Origin: Chromera velia | Lineage: Eukaryota > Sar > Chromeraceae | Assembly (NCBI GenBank): GCA_018398765.1 | Contig: JAHBMJ010004696.1 | Location: forward strand, 5,001-53,455 | DNA: 48,455 bases | Direction of reading: 5' to 3' | Shown here: positions 33,646-44,519 of the stretch, in pieces | How the letters are laid out: every line of letters begins with the position of its first letter | Position numbering within the stretch: the first letter of the stretch is position 1 | The notes under the pieces: generated by a model | What the model saw: only the letters and a program-made list of their open reading frames with translations | Database searches by the model: none | Told to the model about the DNA's origin: nothing | Made by a program: the position numbers and the translations under genes

Positions 33646-34648
33646 GAAATTTTAAACTTTTTTTTGTTTGCCGTCTCCTCACAACCCTGGTCTGCCCACG
33701 ATAGCAGACATTCCAGAAGAGTTCTGGGATGCTGCCAACAGGCTTCCAGCAGATTTTCCAGTATCAGAGAAAAGATGATCCAATGCCTACGTACCTTGCC
33801 GATTGATCATTACATTGCATTAAACAAACCTGATATGTATCTATCGCATAATTTTTACATAATAATTCAAATTTATACATGGTCTGATAGTATGGTAATA
33901 GAGCTTGCATGATTGCTTGAAGTCTGCTTCCAACCCACTCTAAGCCGGTATATAAAATATGATACTGTCACACTAGATATGATATAGGATTGATTATCAA
34001 TAAGTCTAGCTAGAAGCCTGGAAATGATTGATAGTGTTTCTCGATTTTTAAAATTTTTATAGTTTTCTAGCTATCAGTCAAGTATAGTTTTTCTTATTTC
34101 ATTTGAAATTCGTCGCTATTGATAGTCGAATAAGACCTAGTTGAGTTACTTGAGTAGTTCAGATTGTATAATTTATATCTACCTTATAGCCATAGCATGT
34201 CCCCATACATAAGCTAGTTTAAAAAATCTTTCGATTTTCATAGTGAACAGAATGTGAACCCTAAAAAAAGTTTGGTTTCAATTAATGCAACTTACTAGGC
34301 AGCTCACATTTTTTAATTGACCATTATTGACCATCTGTACTAGTATATGCTAGCTCAGCTTAGCTGCATGGCATGCTAGCTGCCTAGTAGCTGGCATGCA
34401 GATTCGTTGCCGAATCGTTGGTGTGCGTCTTTCAGTCTTTCAGGCTAATGGGGTCATTTTCTTCCTCTTTGCCGTTTAATACCGAGTAACTTCTGGAGTA
34501 ACTTTGACATGTGCTCAGTGGAACGCCTGCATTTTTGATGGGTGCACGCCGTTGTGATGGCGGCTATCATGACGACGACATACAGGCCCTCCCTTGCTTG
34601 CGGTACGCTTGCGGACTCACACATACACACTCACATAGAGTGTGTGAG

Positions 34649-34676
34649 ACACACACACACACACACACACCTAGCA

Positions 34677-34731
<55 letters not shown>

Positions 34732-34760
34732 CGAGAGACTAGGCGAGAGAGAGAGAGAGA
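34649..34760. repeat. (CA)n and (GA)n compound microsatellite
   Basis: CA arrays at 34649-34692 pass into GA arrays up to 34760. Confidence 0.9.
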
Positions 34761-35430
34761 ATCTGCACCCCTGCAAAAGGGAAGTAACTCCCAAGAGTCC
34801 CCGCCTCAACACAGGCCTCTGAAGCTGCAAGACCTTTCGTGTGTCTGCTTCGTCCTTATTTCCCTTCCCTATCGTACGCGGATCTGGTAGACGTATGTGG
34901 CTCTCTTGCATCCTCCCTCCTCTGTCGTCTCAGGGGAAACCCTGAGAAGAGAAATTTCATTTCCATTCACTCAGCAAAGATGAAAAAGTCCGTCCTGCCA
35001 TTCGTTTGTAAATCCTGAATCCATCCGTTCTCTTCTCTTGTGCTGGTGGAATTTCTCTCACAGACAGAGTCAGTCAGTCAGGTAGCCATGTCATGCACCG
35101 GAAAAACCCACACACCCATGCACATGCACACACACAGAGTCCCGAATGCAGTTTTTCTTCCTTCAGTGCGACTGTTTCCAACCCCCCCCCCAATGACTCC
35201 TTATCCCGGATTGAAATAAGGGAATCCAGATCTCGTTTGTATTCCTTAGTTGTCTCACCACCCGATACGCGTTCCCGTTCCGCTCGTTTCAACGGAGAGA
35301 GAAAACACAAAACCCACCAACGCCCCAATGTTTCCTTTCTGTCAACTCTCGATGTCTTGCAAGAAAGACACCGGACTCCCTCAAGAAGGAACCGACAGCC
35401 GCCAACCCCCGTCAGGCAGTCAGTCCCTGT

Positions 35431-36922
35431 TCACCCCTTCAACCTCTGCAGCCTCTCCAGGAGGTCATCCTGTCCGACTCCGTCTCCAGGCTTATCCTCA
35501 GCCTGCACGCACATCGATAGATTAAACGAACACGCACCAGCGGGAAAGGCCGTAAGTGCGTTAAAGATTTGCTTCTCGACGTAACCGATCAGTCTGCGTG
35601 AGACAACACAGAAAAAATACTCCTTCCTCCTTCCCTTCCCTGCGTCCTTGCTACCTGCATGCGTCACTTTGCAAACATACATTTTGCATCTCAGACAGCC
35701 GATTGCCTTCCTGCCTCACTGACTGACGCTCGGGGGTCCTGGAGGAGGGGAGGGGGGAAGCACGAAGCCTCCAGACCCGTTCCCGTTGCCTGAAGGAGAG
35801 GGCTTCTGCGGATCTGCGCCGCCAGAAGGCCCGAAGGGGGGCGGCGCCTGGGCACCAGCAGAAGCGGCCGCGAAGGGCGGCGGGGCCTGTCCGCTTGTCC
35901 CGTCAGCAGTGGGGGGTGCGGAGGCGGGTTTCACAATATCTGACAGAGGAGGATCATGCGCAGAAGAAGTGGGAGGGGGCTGCATCGGGTGCACTGAGGG
36001 GAAAGCGTGCTGCTGCTGTTGGGGAACATATCCTGGTTGAGGGGCGAAGGGGGGGACTCCTTGGGCAGAGGAGCCTCCTTGAGATGGGGTGGGGATGAAA
36101 ACGGCATCAGCAGTGCCCTGCTGCAATCATCAACAACCGATGGATCCTCAGCAAGTGAGCAAGGGGAAGGAAAAGAGAGAAAGCAGGCAATCTGATCCGA
36201 CTGGCTGCATGTGCTGAAGGAATGAACCGAGGGACTTCCATTACATCCCATCTTTTGCTCGGTCAAGCAACCCGGAGCCTTTTCCGCTTCCAGCTCACAC
36301 ACTGACAGAAATACCTCTTGATGCTGGATCGATCAGCTGACGTCGCCTTCCCATTTTAGGTTTTTGTTCAGTTCTTCTCTGGATTCCTTCCTTGATTTCT
36401 CAATCCATGAACCACTTCCTCTTAGAACGCGCCAGTGGGAGAACAATTCCACAAAAAATAATTCCTGAGTAACTTCCAGTTCAAGGGAAGAAAAAGAAAT
36501 ACAAACACAACCTGTCGATCAACGAACCTGAGGGACAAAGCTGCCTCCTCCCCCTCCGCCAGTGTTAGAGTCGTTCCCAAAATCGTCAAACGGGATCCCA
36601 CTCGTCAAGTCAACTTGGGGAGGTGCGACCCAGGAGACACCAAACTCCTGAGCCACGTCTCGGAGCACACGGACAACCTCGTACTCAGCAGGGGGTGCAA
36701 CGGAGAGCAGGAAGATCAACTTCTGGTGCACAACCTCATCCGCATTCGTCTGGGCGCGTTCCACAAATTCTTTCCCGAATTTGTTCTGCAGCTGCTTCCT
36801 CACCTCTGCCAGTTCGTCGATCCCGGCCCGAGACTCACTGTACAGAATGCTGTGGAGAGTGGGCTTCAGGTCTGCGGGACAATCCTTCTGGGACTCGATG
36901 AACTTCTGCACAGAGACACACA

Positions 36923-36955
<33 letters not shown>

Positions 36956-37742
36956 GCTTGCAAGAAGAGAACAAAACAACGGAACTGTCACTCAAACAAC
37001 TTGAACAGGAGATTGAAGGATGCAGAGTTCAGCACTCCTTCACAGACAGAAAGACAAGGAGGCACGCAGGCAAGCAGACTGACAGAAAGAGATATACACT
37101 CTCACACAGCAATCATGTATAGATCTTTCAACCTTCTCCACCCGTCACAGAGGCTCTCAGGCTTTCATGGTTTAGCCATCCACCTGTCAACTACCGGGCT
37201 AGCTGGCCGACTGCCTGACCAATCTAGTTGCGATAAGTTCGCACTGGGTCTCGATGATGTCGTAGGCACACTCCATCTTTTGTTCCTGGATGAACTGCTC
37301 AGCCTTAATGCGAGCCTTCTCTTCCTTGTTGTCTCTGCACACGGATCGCACAAGAATGCATCGTTCCACGCACACCAAACTGCATGAGAGCATCACCCAG
37401 AGGTCCTCATGACCTACACAGGATCTGAAAAGGGAAAGGAAGGAGGAGAGAAGAAAAGCAGAACTGAAGAAGAACGGACAGTTCCAAGCTGCCCCAGCGT
37501 GCAGCCATCAACTCACCGCAGAAGGCCTGCGATCTCTCTCTTCAGGCGGCCCATGTTGTTCTGGAGTCTTCCTTGTGACTGTTTGGCTGCAAAGGGCATG
37601 AGGGAGCGATCAAAAGAATGAAAGACAGACAGTTCTCCACTTTCACTGATGAAACGTCAAGTCACTGACATCTGCTCCCAGCCATCTTGAGATTTGCCTT
37701 GCAGGCACTGGAGCTGAACCCTCCACCGAACCAGCTGAACAT
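35431..37742 (-). CDS. IST1: IST1 homolog (ESCRT-III-associated)
   Basis: IST1 binds CHMP1 and recruits Vps4-type ATPases in membrane scission. Exons on the minus strand: 37670-37742, 37517-37586, 37220-37334, 36528-36905, 35728-36120, 35431-35502, giving 366 codons plus TGA, phases consistent. The start is MFSWFGGGFSS. Exons 1-4 give the IST1 domain: GRLKREIAGLLR then DNKEEKARIKAEQF, CELIATRL, a segment LHSILYSESRAGIDEL, VRKQLQNKFGKEF and LIFLLSVAPPAEYEVV, ending near residue 195. Exon 5 is a Pro/Gln/Gly-rich linker. The last exon encodes 23 residues ending DDLLERLQRLKG, a MIM1 helix (L-x2-R-L-x2-L-K) that binds MIT domains. Its GTCAGT donor at 35727 overlaps an early stop, so retention of this intron would end the protein without the MIM (VSQ-stop). 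Divergent from RIO1. Confidence 0.9.
36916..36954. repeat. (CA)n/(GA)n microsatellite by an IST1 acceptor
   Basis: On the minus strand it reads (TC)n(TG)n and ends at the CTGTGCAG acceptor of exon 4, so it lies where a pyrimidine tract would be. Confidence 0.85.
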
Positions 37743-38256
37743 CTTTGATCAAATTGGCGAAGGGAAGGGAAGGGAAATCAATTAAGAACTCTGCGTACAC
37801 AGAATTCAAAGGTAGCAAGCAACCAGAAAGCTGCGTCGAATGATCTCGACAGAATCTGACTCAGAGAAGAAGGGGTACGGTTTGAAAAGCACCCTTTGTT
37901 CTGTGCGACAACCAGTAGCCTTCACGATGTGACTCTTCTTCTGAGCACTTGACCACTGTGGGTAAGTTGAGGTTCTTCCTTCCAGACTCCTTGCAACTTA
38001 TAGAGACGGATCGATTCTGGAAGCGCAAAGAAATTAAGGATCCGCACGGCAAAAAAAAGATCCCAAATCTGCGTGACGGATCACCGCGCTGGCACTGCAC
38101 GCAGTCACGAAATTCGACGAAAATCGGTTTGGTGGGAAAGGAAGAAGGAATGTGAAGGGTGCAAAGTAGCACAGTGAAAGTTTGCTATTCAGGCGTTTGA
38201 TTGATTTCAGCGTTGGCTGCTTCATTTGTTAGTGGTAAGCAGCTGAGTCCAACAGA
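37743..38256. promoter_or_regulatory. Divergent intergenic region between IST1 and RIO1
   Basis: 514 bp between opposing start codons, the shortest of the three divergent spacers here. No GCGCGCC or TGCATGCA word is present. The promoter role is inferred from position. Confidence 0.45.
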
Positions 38257-39991
38257 ATGTACGATCCTCAGCGACGAGGACCTCCTCTCGAGTCAGTCAC
38301 GTGAGCATTGGGAGTTTGCAGTGAGAACACTGAGAAGTGACCAAGGGATCGTTTCTTCAAGCGTGTTTTGTTGTTGCTGCGTTTCTGCTGCAGGATCGAC
38401 TCAGAGGATGACCTTTTTGATGGAAGCGCCCCGAAAATTCCGGGAGTGAACGCACCACAGGTCGGTGACGTTCATCCTTGGATATCTTGACTTGACCCGT
38501 CTCCTTCCAAATTTTCATCCTGGTCCCCCCTCTCTCTCTCCGCATGTAGGTACACATTCCGGGCCGCACTGTATTCGGGGCAGATGACAGCTATGAGTCA
38601 GACGGGGGCTCTGAGGACTTCTCGGAGGACGAACTGGTCAAGGGGGAATCACAGGTGGGGCATGCAGTCTCTATGGTTTTCTCCTATTTCCTTCACATAC
38701 ACATTCTTTCCTGCCTACCTGTCCTTTGCGCGTTTCTCGTTCTTTCCTCCCCCCCTTCGTCCCTTCCTGCATTCCCTTCTTCCCACCTTCCACGTTGTAC
38801 ATTCTGGTATTGCAATAATCACGTGTACAAAATCTGTGCATGCATGGTGGATGCAGGCGAGAGGCCCGAACCGCCAGCATGTGGACCTGGGACGGAAGAT
38901 GATGGGGGCTGCTTCGAAGGAGACGACGGGAAAGGTGATGAGCAGGATCAACACCTCTGCTCTTCCGACCTCTGTGGAGGTGGCGGGATCCACCCTGCAG
39001 CACGCCGCGAAAAACTCCATCGTGGCGGGTCAGAAGAAGGCAGATATTCACAGGAACAGGGGGTTGACCAGAGACACCAGAGCGACAGTTGAGCAGGTAC
39101 TGGATCCTCGTACCTGTCTGCTGCTTGCCAAGTTGATGAGACGGGGGGTGTTCACAGAGATCTACGGATGTCTCTCGACAGGAAAGGAGGCCAATGTGTA
39201 CTATGCTGTCAATGGTAGAGAGTGGTCGTCTTCCAGGGAAGGGGAGGGGGACCGGAGAGAAGGGGGAGAACTGGCAGTGAAAGTGTTCAAGACCTCAATT
39301 TTGGTATTCAAGGACCGCGCTAAATACGTTGAGGTCGGTCGGTCTCCAGAATCTCTGCGTGCCTGCGTGTGGCTCGTGTGTTGAGGGACCTTTTTTTTTT
39401 GCGTACTCTCTTTTACGAGTTTCCGGAGGCTATCGGACCCGCTTCTTGTTCTTTCCCAGTGTTTTTCTGTATCCCTCCTCTTTTCCAATGCATGCGAAAT
39501 CTGATTTGGCTCCATTAATGAACTCCTTTTTCAAATGACTGACTCACGCAGGGAGAGTTCCGATTTCGCCACGGGTACGGAGGGCGTAACCCTCGCAAGA
39601 TGGTCGCTCAGTGGGCAGAGAAAGAATTCAGAAACCTGAAGCGCATTGCGCACAGCGGGATCAGAGCGCCGCTTCCTCTTGAGCTTCGAGGTCACGTGAT
39701 TGCAATAAGGTTTGTCGGGTCGGAAGGACACGCTGCAGCCCGACTGAAGGACTCCAAACTGACGCAGGTAGGTCCGTTGGATTGGGTTTGTGTGGACGAG
39801 GGGGGAGGGGTTGTTAGATCTGTGTGTCCAGACGGTTCTCCTTTTCTTCAAGAGGAACCTGCAGAAATTTGTGGGGTCCCCCCCGGGTGGGATCCTTTTC
39901 GTCGTGCAACTTTCTGCTTTCCCTTGCCTTCAAACCGTCTATTCATGCCAAGTTCTGCATCGCGCTCTGACATCTCTTCCGGTTGTGTTAT

Positions 39992-40030
<39 letters not shown>

Positions 40031-42508
40031 ATTGTGTGATCTCACAGGCTGAGTGGAGAAGAGCCTACGTCGAGACTGTGGCGATCATGCGGTTGCTCTA
40101 TCAGGTCAGAGGGAGTGGGTCGTGCTGCTACACGAAAGAGCACGTCTGCATACAGATTTTCCCCTGAATGTTCTACCTGTTTGCCTGCATATCTCTTTCT
40201 CCGTCAAAGTAGAGAGGCAGGTGGTCAGATCAAGACATCAGATGGATAGGAACAAATAAATTTGCACATGCGAGGACGGGGGTGTACAAAGATGGTCAGA
40301 TAGACCGACAGTTCAGTGTCTATTTCCTCCCCTGTCCTTTCCAGTTTCAGCTGCTTCACCAAACAAAAAGGAATTTTTCGTTCGTTGTTTTTCCCGTCTG
40401 CCTTCCTTCTGCAGGAGTGCAAACTTGTGCACGGAGACCTCTCGGAGTACAATCTCCTCTGGCAGTCCGGCCATGTTTTTGTGATTGACGTCTCACAGTC
40501 GACAGAGAACGACCACCCTCTGTCGATGGACTTTCTGAAGAGAGACTGCGTCAACGTCACTGCATTCTTCCGAAAGGAAATCAAGACAACCAAAACAGAA
40601 AAGGAGACAGGGGACACCTCTGCATGGAACGGAGCGTGTCTGCCTGTCAGAGTCCTTTTTGACCTCGTTGTTGCCCCCAAGCTCCCTCCGGTTGTTCAGG
40701 AGGGCCTCGAGGCCGCTCTGTCCAAGCAGACTGACGAGGGGGTTGAGGTGTGGCCCCGGAAAGACGAACGTTACCAGGCCTCCAACATCCCCCTTGACTC
40801 CTGTTTCCTCGACCCGACTGCCGGTCCTGTGCCGCAGCTCGGCAAGAGGCCCCAACCTCAGCAACAGCAGCAGAGTGAGGCGAAGCAGCAACAGCAGGGG
40901 GAAGAGGAAAAGCAGGGAGATGAGGGTGGGCAGCAGGAGCAGAAGAACGAGGAGAAGGAGAAAGAGAATGTTGCAAGTCAAGCGACCGCGTCCGTTGTGG
41001 GAAAGGGACGAGACGCTGCAGTGACAGCTGCCGCTCTTTCGGAGGGCCGCGCTGCTTTCGACCGTCTCTGTGCCGCGCTTTTGTTTTTGATGGAAGAGAC
41101 TTCCAAAGCGCGTGCTGCACGAGAGGAGGCACACGCAGAGATGGAAGAGCAGAAGCAGCAGGAGGAGTGGTCGAAGCAGTTCAAGGAGACTGTCGGAGAG
41201 GGAGAGAAGGAAGGAGAGTCCCAGCTCCAGATGGAAAGAGGGGAAGGCCAGAAGAGGGCAGGGGGGATTACGGCAGTGGATCTTCTCAACAGGTTGAGGG
41301 CAGAGGGGAAGGCCGGGGGGGGAGTTCACACGAAAGCCAGACAGGCAAAGCTGGCTGCCGCTGGACTTGCCGAGCAGTCCGGTACCACTCCTGCTGCCTC
41401 TGTGCCTCCAGTTCCGAAAGCTGACGAGGTGAGTGCCTCGGAAGGATCGGACGAAGAGGACTTGGATGAATTGGAGGAGCGTGTGTTTCTGTCCACGTGG
41501 ATTCCCTCTCACCTGAATCAGGTGTACGACCAGGAGACTCTCGAGAGGGAACTTGACAAGGAGAAGGAAGGGGGACACAGCCACCTGAGCTACCTCGTGG
41601 GGGGGGTCAATGAGGAGGGGGAGAAGGGAGCCGGGACGAAGGAGGAAAAAGAGGGCAGTGAAGGGGAGGGAGAGGGAGAGGAGGGAGATGTGGAATCTGG
41701 TGAGGCCAACGAGGAGGATGAGGATGAGGAAGACGAGGACGACGAATCGAGGCATGACGGTCAGAGGGAAAACGAGAAACAAAAAGGAAATACTTTCTTT
41801 CATGCGAACAGATCGCACGAAACTTTCAAGGGGACTTCTGCACTTCCATGCAAGCACTGCGCAGGTCCTGAGTGGGTGGTTGCTTCCTTTTATTTGCAGG
41901 TCTCTCTCACGCATGTGAAGACTTCGCTGTATCCCAGCAGAAGGGAGAGACGGTCTCAGAAAAAGTGGAAGCATGGGAGTCCTCTGCGTTGCGAGTGATG
42001 TTCTTTTCTCGTTTCCCTTTTCTTGTTTGCGTCTCTCTCGTGTGTGCGTGCGTGGATGTGTGGGTGTGGGAGCCTTTGGATGAGTGCTGCTTTTTTTTTT
42101 GTCTTTGTGCAGGGCATATTCCTGAGGGGATGACCGCCAAGGAGTGGAAGAAGAAAGTGAAGGAGGTCAGTCAGTCGCGTGGAGTAGAAATCTTGTGGAA
42201 CGATTCTTTTCGTAAAAGAAAGAGGGTACGGGGAATGACCTTCCTCGGTGGAAGATTAAGCTACATCTGTCATTTCGCTTCTTTCACTTGTATATAGGTA
42301 CGCATCCTCGATGGTTTTCTTTTTCGGCACGCTTCGCAAAGAGCTGAATTCCATGCATGTCTTCTCCTTTTTCAAGAGGCCTGTCATCTTTACCTGAATT
42401 TGCCTTTGAATGGACGCGGCCGTGCAGGAAAATCGTGAGAGAAGACGGAACAAGCTCCCCAAGCATGTGAAGAAAAAGTACCGAAAACAGGCTTCAAATA
42501 GGAAGTAA
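38257..42508 (+). CDS. RIOK1: RIO1 atypical protein kinase
   Basis: RIO1 is an ATPase/kinase needed for late 40S ribosomal subunit maturation. Exons: 38257-38291, 38394-38460, 38550-38654, 38857-39333, 39552-39767, 40048-40104, 40415-41759, 41900-about 42010, 42113-42165, 42428-42508; about 848 codons if exon 8 ends at 42010. Family landmarks in order: DTRATVEQVLDPRT, the P-loop-like STGKEANVYYA, the ATP lysine in ELAVKVFK, KTSILVFKDRAKYV, RFRHGYGGRNPRKM, NLKRIAHSGI, the catalytic LVHGDLSEYN and the metal-binding IDVSQS, then a basic tail KLPKHVKKKYRKQ. The start MYDPQRRGPPLE is the only ATG that joins exon 2 in phase. After the kinase domain come about 250 Gln- and Glu-rich residues absent from human RIOK1 (568 residues). 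Between the P-loop and lysine a charged insert (SSSREGEGDRREGG) is also unusual. The exon 8 donor is unresolved: GTGATG at 41995 breaks phase. Confidence 0.9.
39993..40030. repeat. (TCTG)n microsatellite
   Basis: TCTG array upstream of the exon 6 acceptor of RIO1. Confidence 0.9.
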
Positions 42509-43263
42509 TTTCATGCATATCCACATTGTGCACCATGCAGATTGTGCAATGAAAAAAAAAACAGTGATGCAATTTTTTGATGAATTAATCCAAGAAAGTT
42601 TATATAGCAATATGATTCAGAACTCATTCAGTCACTAATTGAAGTGAAAACATTTAAGATTAAAAAATTAAATATTAATATTATATTATATCCATCATAT
42701 GATTTGTGTCACGTTCGGTGACGTTCAAAAGTTTCAGGAGGCGGGCCTCTCACTCGCGGCCTCTTTTAGATTTTAAATTTAATTAAGCTCAATGAATTAA
42801 TTACTTAGGACTCGGAATTACTATAGTAATTTTACTACATTTTTTAAATTTAAGGAAAATTCACACTACACTAAATACTACATATAAGTTAGTATAGAGC
42901 TTATAGTAATAGAAAAGTTCTTAATTAAAGAGTTCCTACTGGCCCCTTTTAGCTAGTACTAGAGCCAGTTGTAATCAGCCACTTATAGAGAGGCGGCGGC
43001 GGGCGTGCAGTGGTCGGCCCGACTCGGTCGGTCCCGAGCCGCGGCGTTGCTTATCGAGGCAGCGCGGCTGGAGGCATTACGGAGAGCATGCATGCATTGA
43101 TCCATGTTGTGAAGTTGATTCGCGCAATACTTCGAGTGATTCGATAAAGCAGCTCTCAATTGATGAGAGCAGAAGCTAGACAGAAGTCGTGCAGTATTAT
43201 TCCTGTATAGAGAACCGTAAGATTGACTAGACTGTCCTTGACTGGACTCTCTAGTTCATTACA
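42509..43263. other. AT-rich flank and probable 5' LTR of the right-hand Copia element
   Basis: 42510-42970 is AT-rich without coding signal. 42980-43080 is GC-rich (GAGGCGGCGGCGGGCG and similar). The stretch ending TTCATTACA at 43263 is probably the 5' LTR, because a primer-binding-site-like sequence and gag follow. The LTR start cannot be placed without the 3' LTR, which lies outside the window. Confidence 0.45.
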
Positions 43264-43272
43264 TGGTAGCAG
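43264..43272 (+). other. Probable primer-binding site
   Basis: TGGTAGCAG directly follows LTR-like ...TTACA. Most Copia elements use TGGTATCAG, complementary to the initiator-Met tRNA 3' end; this differs at one position. Confidence 0.5.
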
Positions 43273-43340
43273 TTGGTTCTTTCCTCCTTCTCCTCCTCAG
43301 GGTCTATTAGTCTCCATCAGAGTGTATATTTCCCTCTCTG

Positions 43341-44519
43341 ATGCCAACTTCGGACAGAGACCAACCTCGTGGGGCTGACGGTCGTTTCATCTCGAAAGAC
43401 TCGTCTGATCAAAGCCCTAGCCCCTCTGACTTGGATATTCTTACCGCCAATGTCACCAAATTAGCGCAAATATTTCTTTCTCAGTCGGCTTCTGTTCCGT
43501 CTCCGACTCCCACCCCCACCACTGACACGGGGAAATTCGCCCCATGGAAGTGCGAGCTCCCCTATAAGGACACGCACGGGGGTCGAGTCGCGATTGTTAA
43601 GGCGTTTGAAGACCACTGCAAACTGCAGCCTGCCAGTGCGCCATCTGACATCCGTGCAGCAGCATTCCGCTAGAGTTTGCAGAAATACCCTGAGCTCTAC
43701 GATCTCGTCTCGGATCTCTCGCCTCCCGAGTCCAATGATGTTGAACACTGCAAGAACCTTATCTTGCAGTCGTCGGGGGAGATCGAACACAAGCGGATGT
43801 TCACAAACTTCCGCTCTCTCTTCACCCTGTCCACTTCCGACTCCCCCAACGTTGAGAAGTACATTGAGATGGTAAAGTCGGCCTGTCGAGTAATTTCCCG
43901 TCTCTCGTTACAGGAAGAGGTTGTCCCTGTATGGTCCGGGGTGGGGGACAAAACTGATCTCAGCACATGGAGGGTAGAGAACAAGCTCGTTCCCCTCCTT
44001 GACCCCCTTACCCGTCGTCAGGGGCAGTTGGCCTCCCTGGTCCTCATCAACGGGATCTCCGACAGCACCGTGCATGCGAATGTCGAGAGCAGCATCGCCC
44101 CCCATATGCCTTTCGAAGGCGATGACGGTGCAGTAGCAAAATTCCGTCACTTTGCCCAGCCCTCTTGTTTCTCTCGTCTCCCTGCCACCCCGTCTGTTCC
44201 AGAGCAAACGCACGGCGTGAACATGACCGGTCGCTCCACTAACAGCCACCCTCGGTCCTGCGCGAGTGGGCCGTCTTGCAGGCGCCCTCACTGTGAGCAC
44301 AGGAGCCACCGTCTCGAAGAGTGCTTGAAACAGCACTACTGCAGCGACTATGATCACTGGGGACACAAAACTGGTGACTGTGAACTCGCCCGTGACCACT
44401 TTGCCCTCTTGAGGGCCTACGGCTACAGCGGGGGCGGGGGCGGGTCCAGGAAGAACGGGGGCGGGCAGGGAAAGAGGGGCAGACAGCCTACAGAGTCAGG
44501 AAGGGGGCGTGCTCGTTAG
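43341..44519 (+). pseudogene. Copia gag, interrupted
   Basis: Starts MPTSDRDQPRGADG. The capsid-like helical region includes KYIEMVKSACRVI and LVLINGISD. It ends in a Cys/His motif and a Gly/Arg-rich basic tail suited to RNA binding. A TAG at 43671 interrupts the N-terminal third and a TAG at 44517 closes the segment. In the zinc knuckle the second cysteine is tyrosine (CSDYDHWGHKTGDC, TAT at 44349), so zinc binding is probably impaired. Confidence 0.75.

Larger units (their letters stand above)
32380..35430. other. Convergent intergenic region
   Basis: Lies between the 3' ends of the MYND and IST1 genes. 33170-34480 is AT-rich and includes the assembly gap and repeat copy B. 34649-34760 is microsatellite. 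34800-35430 has no convincing exon beyond the IST1 end. No RNA gene was recognised. Confidence 0.5.

Noticed and set aside
35093-35584. 163-codon plus-strand ORF overlapping the IST1 end
   Set aside because: Low-complexity Pro/Arg/Ser composition, no family match, and opposite to the well-supported IST1 last exon.
37335-37430. Extra IST1 exon reading through SCVGHEDLW
   Set aside because: The frame is open, but joining exon 2 directly to DNKEEKARI restores the conserved IST1 domain without a gap.
38201-38291. Alternative RIO1 first exon encoding TILSDEDLLS
   Set aside because: Acidic and plausible, but its phase meets a stop in exon 2; the MYDPQRRG start fits.
40493-41974. 493-codon ORF on the minus strand opposite RIO1
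   Set aside because: It mirrors the Gln/Glu-rich RIO1 exon; its Leu-rich translation is a composition shadow.
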